Made by a program: the position numbers and the translations under genes. Positions 43,632-51,445 of a stretch of DNA of 64,000 bases are shown here, piece after piece; position 1 is the stretch's first letter; the number at the start of each line of letters is the position of its first letter. The DNA comes from Planctomycetota bacterium (lineage in GTDB: Bacteria; Planctomycetota; J058; JAJDCQ01). The stretch lies in NCBI GenBank assembly GCA_029260755.1, contig JAJDCQ010000236.1:1-64000 (forward strand), read 5' to 3'. The notes below the pieces were generated by a model that saw only the letters and a program-made list of their open reading frames with translations, was not told where the DNA came from and ran no database searches.

Positions 43632-44288
43632 TCATGAGGCATCCTCGGCCCCACGACCGTCGTCCGCTCCATGGTCGATGAGCTTTGGCAGCACGCGCTC
43701 CTCCCAGTCGCGTCGCTCCTTCCACGTCTGACGAGGCGATTCCTCCAGAGACTGCAGCAACCGAAGGGGTCGAGCGAGCCCCAGCTCGTCGGCGACGTGG
43801 GCGACTCGCTCGATGGGCCAGTCGTCTCTCCACTCGAAGAGCGTGACCACGAGGGCGGCAATGACCCGCTGGAAGCTCGCCCCGTAGTCACACATCGTCC
43901 CTTCTTCGAGGCCGTAGTAGATGAAGCGCGCGTCGCCCTCGGCGGAGGACGTGAGGAGAATGTAGGTGTCTCCGTTGCCACCCGAGTAGACCGGCGTTAC
44001 CTCGCGGTTTCGCAGGTCGGCGGGGGGGGCGTCCCAGTCGAAGCCTCCGAGGTAGTAGTACGCGTCGTCCTCGTCTCGCAAGAGAGTGTCGAGGTCGTCA
44101 TCACGCTCTTCGAGACGTGAGAGCAAGGCGAGGAAGGCGGCCGGGACCCCTGCGGCGAGGAGCTTCTCGTGTCGTTCGGCGCGTGGGGTAAGCGGCATGG
44201 ACTGTGGCGTCCCGGAGCTGGTTGGGCTGGAGACCGAGGTCGCGGGAATCGACGCGGAGCACTCGAGCTCCTCGTCGCACGAGGTCAC
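43632..44288 (-). CDS. Unknown small acidic protein, coupled to upstream gene
   Basis: A GTG at 44288 overlaps the stop of the upstream gene (GTGA) and gives 218 residues; ATG 44198 (MPLTPRAERHE) would give 188. The core contains TPVYSGGNGDTYILL and YGASFQRVIAALVVTLFEWRDDWPIERVAHVADELG. The first part recalls SUKH/SMI1-type immunity folds, with alternating strands and acidic surface, but the resemblance is weak. I do not recognise the family. No toxin gene is adjacent. Confidence 0.6.
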   Translation of the reverse strand: MTSCDEELECSASIPATSVSSPTSSGTPQSMPLTPRAERHEKLLAAGVPAAFLALLSRLEERDDDLDTLLRDEDDAYYYLGGFDWDAPPADLRNREVTPVYSGGNGDTYILLTSSAEGDARFIYYGLEEGTMCDYGASFQRVIAALVVTLFEWRDDWPIERVAHVADELGLARPLRLLQSLEESPRQTWKERRDWEERVLPKLIDHGADDGRGAEDAS

Positions 44289-44869
44289 CAGGGTACATCC
44301 AGAAGCGAGTCGAACGGGCCCGGCGCGAGGAACACGATCGTCTCGACCTTGGGCGTGTAAGCGGGATACTGCTGCCCCTGCCAGAGAACGACCCGGCCTC
44401 CGGCGACGAGCCAGCCGGCGCGTCGCAGCACGATGTCATCCTCGAGCTCGTCTCCGATCGATTCGCCCTCCTCCGCCGCTTCGGCTGCGGGAGGTCCGAG
44501 GTGCATCCGGAGCGCGTCGAGGATCCGCTCGTAGGAGTCCTCGAGGGCGGCCTTTCGGAGCTTCTCTTCGAGACCCGGGATCTCATCGTCTCCTTCAGAC
44601 CAGGCCCAGAAGTGCAGGGAGATGACGGGTCGCTCGTTCTCCAAGATGACCTCGACACCCCAGGGCGTGCCTCCAAACTCGGTCATGGGCGCTGCAAGGG
44701 GCGGCCAGAACGTGTTGACCGGACTGACGTCGTTCGGGTCGGGTGGGCCCCAACCCTGGCTCTTGGCGACGGCCTCGAGAGTCGCTGTGTCCGGACATCC
44801 CGCCGCGAGAAGCTCGCGCGCGCCGTCGACGGCGGCGAGGGCCGCCAGCTGATCTGGTTCGAGCGCCAT
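44285..44869 (-). CDS. Unknown protein, 194 aa, first of a coupled pair
   Basis: ATG 44869 starts a soluble acidic protein. TPWGVEVILENERPVISLHFWAWSEGD and AGWLVAGGRVVLWQGQQYPAY are beta-rich; ESIGDELEDDIVLRR is acidic. The stop overlaps the next start as GTGA. Size, charge and pairing are like bacterial immunity or SMI1-type proteins, but no signature is clear and no polymorphic toxin is beside it. Treat as unknown. Confidence 0.6.
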   Translation of the reverse strand: MALEPDQLAALAAVDGARELLAAGCPDTATLEAVAKSQGWGPPDPNDVSPVNTFWPPLAAPMTEFGGTPWGVEVILENERPVISLHFWAWSEGDDEIPGLEEKLRKAALEDSYERILDALRMHLGPPAAEAAEEGESIGDELEDDIVLRRAGWLVAGGRVVLWQGQQYPAYTPKVETIVFLAPGPFDSLLDVPW

Positions 44870-44925
44870 CGGGCACCTCGTGACGACGAAGCTGAACGTG
44901 TGTCAGCTGCCGATGGTACAAGAAC

Positions 44926-44957
44926 GAGGCGCCGAGCCCTCTCGGACTCGGCGCCTC
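44926..44957 (-). terminator. Diverged copy of the tRNA-Pro terminator hairpin
   Basis: GAGGCGCCGAG and CTCGGCGCCTC form an 11-bp perfect stem around the ten-base loop CCCTCTCGGA. The hairpin after the tRNA-Pro gene (46921-46952) is AAGGCGCCGAA/TTCGGCGCCTT with loop CCCTTTCGGA. Stem differences come as compensated pairs, so both copies kept pairing. Confidence 0.7.
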
Positions 44958-44966
44958 ATCGTGTGA

Positions 44967-44993
44967 ATCGGGGCGAGCAGACTTGTATTGAAC
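44967..44993 (-). pseudogene. Partial tRNA-Pro 3' end
   Basis: ATCGGGGCGAGCAGACTTG then GAAC resembles the plus-strand sequence of the tRNA-Pro 3' end, ATCGGGGTGAGTGGATTTGAAC at 46961-46982, with four transitions and a four-base insertion. It covers only the acceptor 3' strand and T arm. It lies in the same order and spacing to a terminator hairpin as at the intact gene. Confidence 0.55.
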
Positions 44994-45131
44994 GCTGGAT
45001 CGAACGGTACCGCAACGAGTTCTGCATCGGTCTTCCCCCGGGCTTCCCCGTCGATGACCTTGACGCGATCGCGGGATGATCCCATCCTGTCCTGACGGCG
45101 CACGCAGAAGCGAGATTCGCTGAGTGATCGC

Positions 45132-46205
45132 ATGACCGGACCTCTCGCGGGCTCCAACGCGCTCTCCGGTTCCTCGCGTTCAACGCGCCCGAACGGGAAC
45201 CGCTCGATCCGCGCGATCTGGATTCTGGCGGGGCTCCTGCTTCTGGCGTCGCTCGGCTGCGTAGCGTCTCCATCACGAGAGCTCCTGCGGACGATTGACG
45301 CCGGGGGCGGTCCGATCTACTCGGTTGCGTTCTCACCCGAGGGAACGTTCATCGCGGCTGCCTGCAGAGATCGCGTCATCCGCGTCTTCCGGGTCGCCGA
45401 CGGCAGTCCCGTGAAGGAGCTGAGGGGCCATCGAGGCTGCCCAATGGCGGTCGCCTTCTCGCCCGACGGCCGGCTCGTCGCCTCCGGCGGATCACGCGGT
45501 CAGCTCCGACTTTGGTCGCTGGAACGAGCCGAGATCCTCATGGCGGTCGAGGTCGACAGCTGGATCACCAGTGTCGACTTCTCTCCCGACGGCCGGCATC
45601 TGGCGACGGCGCGGCTTGGCGCGCAGCTGGGCGGAAGCGTCCAACTGTGGTCGTTGCCAGGTCTCGAGCTGCTTCACTCGTGGTCGAGCAGGGAAGGGGG
45701 CGGGCACTTTCTGAACGTCGCTCGGTTCTCCCCAGACGGGCGACTCGTCGCCGTGGCGGGCAACACGGACGAGGTCACCGTACTGGCGACGGCCGATCTC
45801 GAAGTCCAGGCGCGACTGATCGGAAGCTCGAACGTCAACGACGTCGCCTTCGCTCCCGACGGGCGGACGCTCGTCGCCGTCGGCAGCTACGACGAGGTCC
45901 AGCGGATGTGGTCGGTCGAGCGAGCCGAGCTCGCGGGAAACCTCGAGGGGAGACACTTCGCCGTCCGGTCCGTCGCGTATTCGCACGACGGTGCGCTCAT
46001 CGCCGGCGCAGGAGGAGGAACGTACGAAGGTGAGATCCAGGTCTGGTCCGGCGATGGCCAGGTGTGGCTTCGTGCGCTTCGAGGACATCGGAGGGACGTC
46101 TGGGCGGTCGCGTTCTCACCGACCCGGCACGGACTCCTCGCTTCGGGAAGTCACGACGGGACGATTCGCTTGTGGCAACTCGAAGCCCCTCCGGTCGAGC
46201 GATAG
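45132..46205 (+). CDS. WD40-repeat lipoprotein
   Basis: The 357-residue protein has a long N-terminal basic region and then a hydrophobic stretch AIWILAGLLLLASLGC with lipobox C43. The rest is a seven-bladed WD40 propeller with blades such as VAFSPDGRLVASGGSRGQLRLWSL, VDFSPDGRHLATARLG and VAFSPTRHGLLASGSHDGTIRLWQL. Such propellers bind other proteins; the lipid anchor puts it on the periplasmic side of a membrane. It lies between the partial tRNA and the toxin-antitoxin pair. Confidence 0.87.
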   Translation: MTGPLAGSNALSGSSRSTRPNGNRSIRAIWILAGLLLLASLGCVASPSRELLRTIDAGGGPIYSVAFSPEGTFIAAACRDRVIRVFRVADGSPVKELRGHRGCPMAVAFSPDGRLVASGGSRGQLRLWSLERAEILMAVEVDSWITSVDFSPDGRHLATARLGAQLGGSVQLWSLPGLELLHSWSSREGGGHFLNVARFSPDGRLVAVAGNTDEVTVLATADLEVQARLIGSSNVNDVAFAPDGRTLVAVGSYDEVQRMWSVERAELAGNLEGRHFAVRSVAYSHDGALIAGAGGGTYEGEIQVWSGDGQVWLRALRGHRRDVWAVAFSPTRHGLLASGSHDGTIRLWQLEAPPVER

Positions 46206-46272
46206 GCGTCGTTCTCGTGCCAACGCCTCTTCGTGACGACAGCCGATTCGGCCGCGCACGGCGTCCTGATCG

Positions 46273-46611
46273 TCAGCTCGGCTCGGGCGGCGGGGGAGCC
46301 TCCTCGATCCGGTCGAGCCAGTATCCGGGCCGACGTTTGGCGTGTGCGACGGCCAGAACGCGAACGTGGTCTTCGAGCTCTCGATACACCAGCGCGTAGG
46401 GGAAGCGCGGAAGCAGCGCGCGGCGGATCCCGAGAGTCGGGTCGGGATCGAGCAGGCGTGGAAACGACTCCGGAAGCGTGCCGAGCATCGGCACCATGCG
46501 CTCGACCTCGTCGAGCAGGTCGGTTCCGAGACCCGGCTCGCGATCGTCGTACCAGAGAGCCGCTTCGAGGAGCTCGTCCTCCGCTTCGGGGGCGAGCGTG
46601 ACGGGTTTCAT
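46273..46611 (-). CDS. RelE/ParE-family toxin
   Basis: The 112-residue protein starts at ATG 46611, overlapping the antitoxin stop by ATGA. It has the ParE N-terminus MKPVTLAPEAEDELLEAALWY, then a helix pair with VPMLGTLPESFPRLLD, and the core strands RRALLPRFPYALVYREL and VRVLAVAHAKRRPGYWLDR, which contain the conserved R and H-x-x-R-x-x-x-Y positions of the family. RelE/ParE toxins act on ribosome-bound mRNA or gyrase; this subtype cannot be told from sequence alone. The relic at 41850-41961 is its degenerate paralogue. Confidence 0.92.
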   Translation of the reverse strand: MKPVTLAPEAEDELLEAALWYDDREPGLGTDLLDEVERMVPMLGTLPESFPRLLDPDPTLGIRRALLPRFPYALVYRELEDHVRVLAVAHAKRRPGYWLDRIEEAPPPPEPS

Positions 46612-46847
46612 CGACCCGCGAGGCGCTCCTCGATGCGACGACGGACGTCTGCCCACGGCCGGCCCGGCGAGGCACCCGAGAGAGCGTCGCGCGCGCGGCG
46701 CTCGATCTCGGCGATCCACTCCTCGTCGGTCCGGTCGGGCTCGGGTCCGGGAGGCTCGAGGCTCGCGAGGAGCTCCTTCGCGAGTCGGGCGCGCTCGCCG
46801 TCGGGGAGGCTCAGCGCGTCCTGGATCAGTCGATCAGTCGGGGACAT
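46608..46847 (-). CDS. Antitoxin of ParE-type module
   Basis: The 79-residue protein reads MSPTDRLIQDALSLPDGERA at its start and then LAKELLASLEPPG and DEEWIAEIERRARDALSG, the pattern of the addiction-module antitoxin family with the ALSLPxxERAxLAxxLLxSL helix. The C-terminus, PGRPWADVRRRIEERLAG, would wrap the toxin. It is upstream of and overlaps the toxin gene by four bases. Confidence 0.92.
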   Translation of the reverse strand: MSPTDRLIQDALSLPDGERARLAKELLASLEPPGPEPDRTDEEWIAEIERRARDALSGASPGRPWADVRRRIEERLAGR

Positions 46848-46920
46848 GGGTTCAGTCTAGCCTCCGCGTGTCCGCGCGCAATCGAGCTCGCCCGCATCGA
46901 CGAATCGCCCATTCACGACG

Positions 46921-46952
46921 AAGGCGCCGAACCCTTTCGGATTCGGCGCCTT
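46921..46952 (-). terminator. Hairpin downstream of tRNA-Pro
   Basis: AAGGCGCCGAA and TTCGGCGCCTT form a perfect 11-bp stem around the loop CCCTTTCGGA. It begins nine bases beyond the tRNA 3' end on the minus strand, as expected for a transcription end; no long T run follows, so termination strength is uncertain. Confidence 0.7.
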
Positions 46953-46961
46953 ATCTCGTGA

Positions 46962-47036
46962 TCGGGGTGAGTGGATTTGAACCACCGACCTCTTGCTCCC
47001 GAAGCAAGCGCTCTAACCAGGCTGAGCCACACCCCG
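46962..47036 (-). tRNA. tRNA-Pro (anticodon CGG)
   Basis: A complete 75-base cloverleaf can be drawn: acceptor CGGGGTG/CACCCCG, D stem GCTC/GAGC with loop AGCCTGGTTA, anticodon stem CTTGC/GCAAG with loop TTCGGGA (anticodon CGG), variable loop AGGTC, T stem GGTGG/CCACT and loop TTCAAAT. The discriminator base is A. CCA is not encoded. It decodes CCG, the commonest Pro codon at this GC content. Confidence 0.95.
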
Positions 47037-47080
47037 AATGGGAGCGAACGGGGGGCGCGGGGCGCCCTCGTTCTGGGCAG

Positions 47081-47110
47081 ATGATAGTGGAGGGTGTCTC
47101 GGGCTGTCAA
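47081..47110 (-). promoter_or_regulatory. Promoter of tRNA-Pro
   Basis: On the minus strand TTGACA (47110-47105) and TATCAT (47086-47081) are separated by 18 bases, a near-consensus sigma-70 promoter. Transcription would start about 38 bases before the tRNA. The -35 lies directly against the T-tract of the lexA terminator. Confidence 0.75.
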
Positions 47111-47111
47111 C

Positions 47112-47149
47112 AAAACCGCCTCGGGCTACGGGCGTAGGGTCCGAGGCGG
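47112..47149 (-). terminator. Rho-independent terminator of lexA
   Basis: CCGCCTCGG (47116-47124) pairs with CCGAGGCGG (47141-47149); an inner CTAC/GTAG stem extends it. On the minus strand the hairpin is followed by TTTT, the classic form. It lies 60 bp after the lexA stop. Confidence 0.8.
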
Positions 47150-47208
47150 GGAGGGGTGCGGGGCCGCGGGGCGCGGGGGCGCGGGGTGTCGGGGCGGAGA
47201 GGCGGTGG

Positions 47209-47841
47209 CTAGGTGTAGCGGCGCATCACTCCGACGACGACGCCTCGGACCTCGCAGCTCGCGACCCAGATCGGCTCCATCGCCTCGTTCGCGGGCTGGA
47301 GGCGGATCCGGTCGCCCTCGCGGTAGAACTTCTTGAGGGTGGCGTCGCCTCCGTCGACGATCGCCACGACCATCTCGCCGTTGCGGGCGGTCGCCCGGCG
47401 CTCGACGATCACGTAGTCGCCGTCGCGGATCCCCTCGTCGATCATCGACTCGCCCTTGACGCGCAGCACGTAGGAGCTGCGGGCGATGTTGACCATGTCG
47501 GAGAGGTCGACCTCCTCCGCCTGCTCGAGCGCCTCGATCGGCTGTCCGGCGGCGATGTAGCCCAGGAGGGGGAGGCTGTACTCGCCCTGCTCCTGCTTCT
47601 GCTGCCGCTCGGTCTCCTCGAGGAGCTCGATGACCTCGGGCGTCAGGTTGAGGGAGCGTGACTGGTACTTCTCCTTCGTCAACGCCTTCTTCCGCTCGAG
47701 GATGGACACGTGCTCGTGCACGGTGATCTTCGACACGCCGAGCACCGACGCGATCTCCGAAAGCGTCGGCGAGATGCCGCGCGTCTTCCGGTACTTCCAG
47801 ATGAACCGAACGATCTCGAGCTGCTTGGCGGTCAAGTTCAT
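47209..47841 (-). CDS. lexA: LexA repressor, SOS response
   Basis: ATG 47841 gives a 210-residue LexA. The N-terminal winged helix has MNLTAKQLEIVRFIWKYRKT and SPTLSEIASVLGVSKITVHEHV. The autocleavage bond A98-G99 is in GYIAAGQPIEA. The catalytic dyad is S132 (KGESMIDEGI) and K170 (ATLKKFYREGD). It represses DNA-damage genes until RecA filaments stimulate self-cleavage. Length and motifs are standard for LexA. The gene has its own promoter with a likely operator inside it, and a strong terminator. Confidence 0.96.
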   Translation of the reverse strand: MNLTAKQLEIVRFIWKYRKTRGISPTLSEIASVLGVSKITVHEHVSILERKKALTKEKYQSRSLNLTPEVIELLEETERQQKQEQGEYSLPLLGYIAAGQPIEALEQAEEVDLSDMVNIARSSYVLRVKGESMIDEGIRDGDYVIVERRATARNGEMVVAIVDGGDATLKKFYREGDRIRLQPANEAMEPIWVASCEVRGVVVGVMRRYT

Positions 47842-47917
47842 GGCGATGTACCTTCGTTCGCGGTGGTTGGCGCGGTTCCAATCGAGGCGCCGTCGGGTCG
47901 CTCCGAACGACTCCCGG

Positions 47918-47946
47918 ATAATATGCGAACAAGGACCGAATGTCAA
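47918..47946 (-). promoter_or_regulatory. lexA promoter with candidate SOS box
   Basis: On the minus strand TTGACA (47946-47941) and TATTAT (47923-47918) flank a 17-base spacer. The spacer contains ATTC-N7-GTTC (ATTCGGTCCTTGTTC), close to the GTTC-N7-GTTC direct-repeat SOS box known from Alphaproteobacteria. A wider inverted repeat CCGAAT...ATTCGG (47936-47959) overlaps the -35. Which of these LexA binds is not decidable here. Confidence 0.7.
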
Positions 47947-48032
47947 GGCGGATATTCGGGTGAGTTGGGGGATTCGTCAGGTCTATGTGGTGTCGAGGGT
48001 TACGGCGAGTTAAGGGGGAGGTTCGCGCGGCC

Positions 48033-49100
48033 CTAACGCTCCGACGAGAGTTCGATCACGTGTCGGAGCCTCACGGCGACCCCGCCGGGCGCGTCGTCCG
48101 AGGCGCTCCGACCCGGGCTCCCGAGCCGGCCGTGGAGGTCGTGCGTCACCCGGCTCCGGACGAGTCGACCGGTCGCGTCGACGGTGGTCTCGCCGTCGGC
48201 CTCGCCCGATTCGAGGGTCGCGACGAGCCCGCCGGGCGCCCGCTCCGGTCGGTCCGACCCGTCGTCGGTCGCGTCGCCGGCCGCCTCGTACCGCGTGCTT
48301 CGCCACCCGATCGTCCAGGCTCCATCGGACGCCCGGGTCGCCTCGGAGCCGACCTGCGCCTCGACCTCGCCGAAGAGCACCGCTCGGAGGTCGAACTGAC
48401 GCGTCATCTCGCGGCTCTCCGCCTCGCCGCCCTCGACCCCGACGGCGCCGAGGAGCGCCTCGAGCAGGCGGCGCATCGGCTCGTCGCCGTAGGTCGGCCG
48501 GATCATCTCGGCGATCACGTCCGCCTGCGCGCGGGGGCGGTCGCCGTCGCCGCGGGCGAGCGCGTCGGCGATCGCGACGAACCCCGACACCGACGAGACC
48601 CGGCCGCGCGGTCCGATCCGCGCCTCGAACGAGCGGCCGAGGAGGGCGGAGAAGATCCTCGCGGTCTCGGTCTCGACGCCCTGGCCCGGCCGGTCGCGGG
48701 GCGTCGCGTCTCGTTCGCCCGCGCCGGGCGCGGGCGCCACGCCCTTCGCGTCGAGGCGTCCCTCCCAGTGGAGCTTTCCGACGAGCGGCCCCTCCCGGTG
48801 GATCTCGACGCCGAGGAACCGCAGCCGGAGCGTCGCGACGCCGTCGTCGTCGACGTCGGTCGCCTCGACCCCCAGGATCCAGGTGACGCGGCTCTCCTCG
48901 ATCTGGGCGTCGTCGAGCAGCCGGGTGCGGCTCTGCGTCGTCGTCCGGAGCGTCCAGATCTCGGACCCGCCCGCCTCGAACCGGAGCCGGGGCGCGCCGT
49001 CGTCATCGTCGGCGGTCACCGGGCTCGCTCCGGCCGCGAGCGCGGGGAGGAGGGCGGCGAGGAGGGCGGCGGCGAGGAGCGTCGTCTTCCCGGTGGTCAC
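48033..49100 (-). CDS. Exported protein of unknown function (DUF6263-like)
   Basis: The GTG start gives 355 residues with signal peptide LAAALLAALLPALAAGASP. The mature part alternates strands such as EIWTLRTTTQSRTRLL, VATLRLRFLGVEI and VAVRLRHVIEL, with a central FSALLGRSFEARIGPRGRVSSVSG. That GR-F-x-A-x-x-GPxGxV-x-x-V-x-G segment is found in secreted beta-rich proteins of Planctomycetota (DUF6263-type), which I recall only loosely. No enzyme motif is seen. It is divergent from the aspartokinase gene. Confidence 0.65.
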   Translation of the reverse strand: MTTGKTTLLAAALLAALLPALAAGASPVTADDDDGAPRLRFEAGGSEIWTLRTTTQSRTRLLDDAQIEESRVTWILGVEATDVDDDGVATLRLRFLGVEIHREGPLVGKLHWEGRLDAKGVAPAPGAGERDATPRDRPGQGVETETARIFSALLGRSFEARIGPRGRVSSVSGFVAIADALARGDGDRPRAQADVIAEMIRPTYGDEPMRRLLEALLGAVGVEGGEAESREMTRQFDLRAVLFGEVEAQVGSEATRASDGAWTIGWRSTRYEAAGDATDDGSDRPERAPGGLVATLESGEADGETTVDATGRLVRSRVTHDLHGRLGSPGRSASDDAPGGVAVRLRHVIELSSER

Positions 49101-49154
49101 CCGCGCATTCTATCAACGATCCGCGACCGACTCCCGGCGTCCGGCTCAGCGCCA

Positions 49155-50618
49155 ATGGGTACATATCCGATAGGTACCTTCGTGACTGCCCCGTCCGAGC
49201 GCCGCCCGTCGTCTCCGCGCGCCGTCTTCAAGATCGGCGGGAGCTGCCTCCGTTCGACCCGCGCCTTCGACCGGGTCGCCGAGATCGCCCGGGCCGAGCT
49301 CGACGATCGACCCGGCCGCCCGGTCGTCCTCGTCCTCTCCGCCCTCTCGGGGATCACCGCCGCGCTCGACGTCGCCTGGACCCGCGCCCGGCGCGACGGG
49401 GTCGTCGACGTCGCCGCCGTCGCGGGGCCGCACCTCGCCGCCCTCGGCTGCCTGCCGGACCCGGCGCGGGCCGCCGCGTCGTGCGAGCTCGGCGCGCTCC
49501 TCGGCGACCTCGCCCACCACCTCGAGCGGGCCGCCTCGGGCCGCGGCGGCGAGGCGCTCCTCCGCGACGCCGTCCTCGCCGCCGGCGAGCGGGCGAGCAT
49601 CCTGGTCGGCGCGGCGCTGCTCCGCGGCCTCCACGGGATCCCGGCCCGCGCGCTCGTCGGCGCGGCCGCCGGCCTCGAGTGTGACGACCGGGCCGGCGAC
49701 GCCACCCTCCTCGATGCGTCCGCGCCGCGCGTCCGGGAGCGTCTGAGCGCCTCGGGCGTTCACCTGGTGGCCGGGTTCGTCGCCGATCGCCGCGACGGCG
49801 CCGGGCTGGCGACGCTCGGGCGCGGCGGCTCCGACTACACCGCGGCGTTCATCGCCGGCGTCTTCGGCCGGCCGGCGATTCTGCTGAAGGACACGCCCGG
49901 CGTCTGCACCGCCGACCCGGCGGCGGTGCCGGGGGCGCCGGTCGTGGAGCGGCTCGACTACGCCGACGCGCTCCTCCTCGGCCGGCTCGGCGCCCAGGTC
50001 GTCTTCGAGAAGGCGGTCCTCGAGGCGGCCCGTCACGGGATCTCGATCCGGGTGCGGGCGTTCGAGCCCGCGACCGCGGGCGCCGACGGCGGGAACGTCG
50101 CGGAGACCGTCATCGAGCCGGCCTCGGACGCCCTCGACCGCATCCCGGAGGTGCGCCTCCGCTCCCCCGCGCTCGCCTGCGCGCGCGACGTCGAGCTCGT
50201 CGCCGACGACGGCACCGACGTGACGAGCGGCGCCTGGCGCGTCCGTCGTGATCCGCTCGCCCGGCTCGAGACGCTCCCGTCGATCGCGGGCGCCGGGCTC
50301 GAGCTCGGCCCGCGCTCGGTGCTCGCCGGGCGCGCCGGCCGTAGCCCCGGGGCGCCGACGGCGCGCCCCGCCGATGAGCTCGCCCTCGTCTCGATCTTCG
50401 GCGCCTTCGATGACCCCGACCGACGCGCGGCCGTCCTCGCCTGCCTCGACCGGGCGTCGGTCCGGGCGATCGCGATCGGACAGGTGGTGGACGGCGAGGC
50501 GCTCGCCGTCGTCGTCGCGCGCGACCGGGCGACGCCCGCCCTTCAGGCGCTCCACGACGCGGTGGTGACGCCGCTCCTCGGCGGCCCGCGCCCCGCGGTC
50601 GAGCGTCCGTCCCGGTGA
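49155..50618 (+). CDS. Aspartokinase-family amino acid kinase
   Basis: ATG 49155 gives 487 residues; GTG 49182 has a better-placed AGGT. The amino-acid-kinase motifs are FKIGGSCLRSTRAF, VLVLSALSGIT, GFVADRRDGAGLATLGRGGSDYTAA and LKDTPGVCTADPA, all characteristic of aspartate kinase, which makes 4-phospho-L-aspartate for Lys/Thr/Met synthesis. The C-terminal part has weak ACT-like segments (LALVSIFGAFDD, VRAIAIGQVVDGEALAVVV), so feedback control is plausible. The N-terminal motif is GGS and not the usual KFGGTS. Its stop overlaps the next start (GTGA). Confidence 0.88.
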   Translation: MGTYPIGTFVTAPSERRPSSPRAVFKIGGSCLRSTRAFDRVAEIARAELDDRPGRPVVLVLSALSGITAALDVAWTRARRDGVVDVAAVAGPHLAALGCLPDPARAAASCELGALLGDLAHHLERAASGRGGEALLRDAVLAAGERASILVGAALLRGLHGIPARALVGAAAGLECDDRAGDATLLDASAPRVRERLSASGVHLVAGFVADRRDGAGLATLGRGGSDYTAAFIAGVFGRPAILLKDTPGVCTADPAAVPGAPVVERLDYADALLLGRLGAQVVFEKAVLEAARHGISIRVRAFEPATAGADGGNVAETVIEPASDALDRIPEVRLRSPALACARDVELVADDGTDVTSGAWRVRRDPLARLETLPSIAGAGLELGPRSVLAGRAGRSPGAPTARPADELALVSIFGAFDDPDRRAAVLACLDRASVRAIAIGQVVDGEALAVVVARDRATPALQALHDAVVTPLLGGPRPAVERPSR

Positions 50619-51445
50619 CGCGCCCGCCGCCCGGCGACCGACCGCCCGCGCGGCTCGTCTTTCCGGATCGACCCTTCGGCGACCGCGCGCGCCGCTCCCG
50701 GACGCTCCCCATGGGCGGCATTGACTTCACCCTCGAGCAGCTCGCCGCGCCCGACGACCTCCTCGAGGCGAGCCGCGGCGAGCTGACGGACTGCGGCGTC
50801 GAGGACGTCTTCCAGGCGGCCTACTCCGCCGATGTCTGGAGCGCGTCGGACGCGCTCTCCCGCGCGCTCATCGACCTCGACCGCGAGCCGCGGATCGTCG
50901 AGGACGGCCAGACCCTCCTCGAGCTCGGCTGCGGGTGCGGCGCGTTGCCCTCGATCGTCGCCGCCCGCCTCCGGAACGTCGCCGCGACGGCGACCGACGC
51001 GAGCCTCCCGGCCCTGGCGATCGCGCGCGACAACGCCGCCCGCAACGGCGTCCGCGCGCACGCGGGTCCGCTTCCGGGCGGGCCGCCGCCCGGCGAGATC
51101 GAGCTGTGGGTGCTCGACTGGTCGCGCCGCGAGACGTGGCTTCCGCGCCGCTTCGACGTCGTCGTCGCCGGCGACACGATCTACGAGGAGAAGGACCAGA
51201 TCCCGCTCTGCGAGACGGCGATCGCGCACGTCCGACCCGGCGGCCTCGTCGTCGTCGTGAGCGCGACGCGCCGGACCGAGGAGAACTTTCCGCGCCAGGC
51301 CGAGGAGACCGGCCTCGTGCCGCTCGTCCGCGAGGACATCCGCTTCGAGTGGGATGGCAAGGAGGTGACCGCCCGGTTCGACTACCTCCGCGCGCCCCCC
51401 CGAGCCGCCGGCGACGCCGATCGCCCCGAGGAGATCGATCCGTGA
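50615..51445 (+). CDS. SAM-dependent methyltransferase (METTL21/lysine methyltransferase-like)
   Basis: GTG 50615 overlaps the aspartokinase stop and gives 276 residues; ATG 50711 (MGGIDFTLEQL) would shorten it by 32. Motif I is LLELGCGCGALPSIVAA, and TATDASLPALAIARDNAARNG is the SAM-ribose region. FDVVVAGDTIYEEKDQIPL resembles the DVVLGADVVYxxxxxxxL motif of protein-lysine methyltransferases (METTL21 type), which suggests a protein target. It is coupled at its end to the next gene by GTGA. Confidence 0.8.
   Translation: MTRPPPGDRPPARLVFPDRPFGDRARRSRTLPMGGIDFTLEQLAAPDDLLEASRGELTDCGVEDVFQAAYSADVWSASDALSRALIDLDREPRIVEDGQTLLELGCGCGALPSIVAARLRNVAATATDASLPALAIARDNAARNGVRAHAGPLPGGPPPGEIELWVLDWSRRETWLPRRFDVVVAGDTIYEEKDQIPLCETAIAHVRPGGLVVVVSATRRTEENFPRQAEETGLVPLVREDIRFEWDGKEVTARFDYLRAPPRAAGDADRPEEIDP

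Noticed and set aside
44994..45131. Rest of a second tRNA gene after the partial tRNA-Pro end
   Set aside because: No anticodon arm or D arm can be drawn in the following bases.
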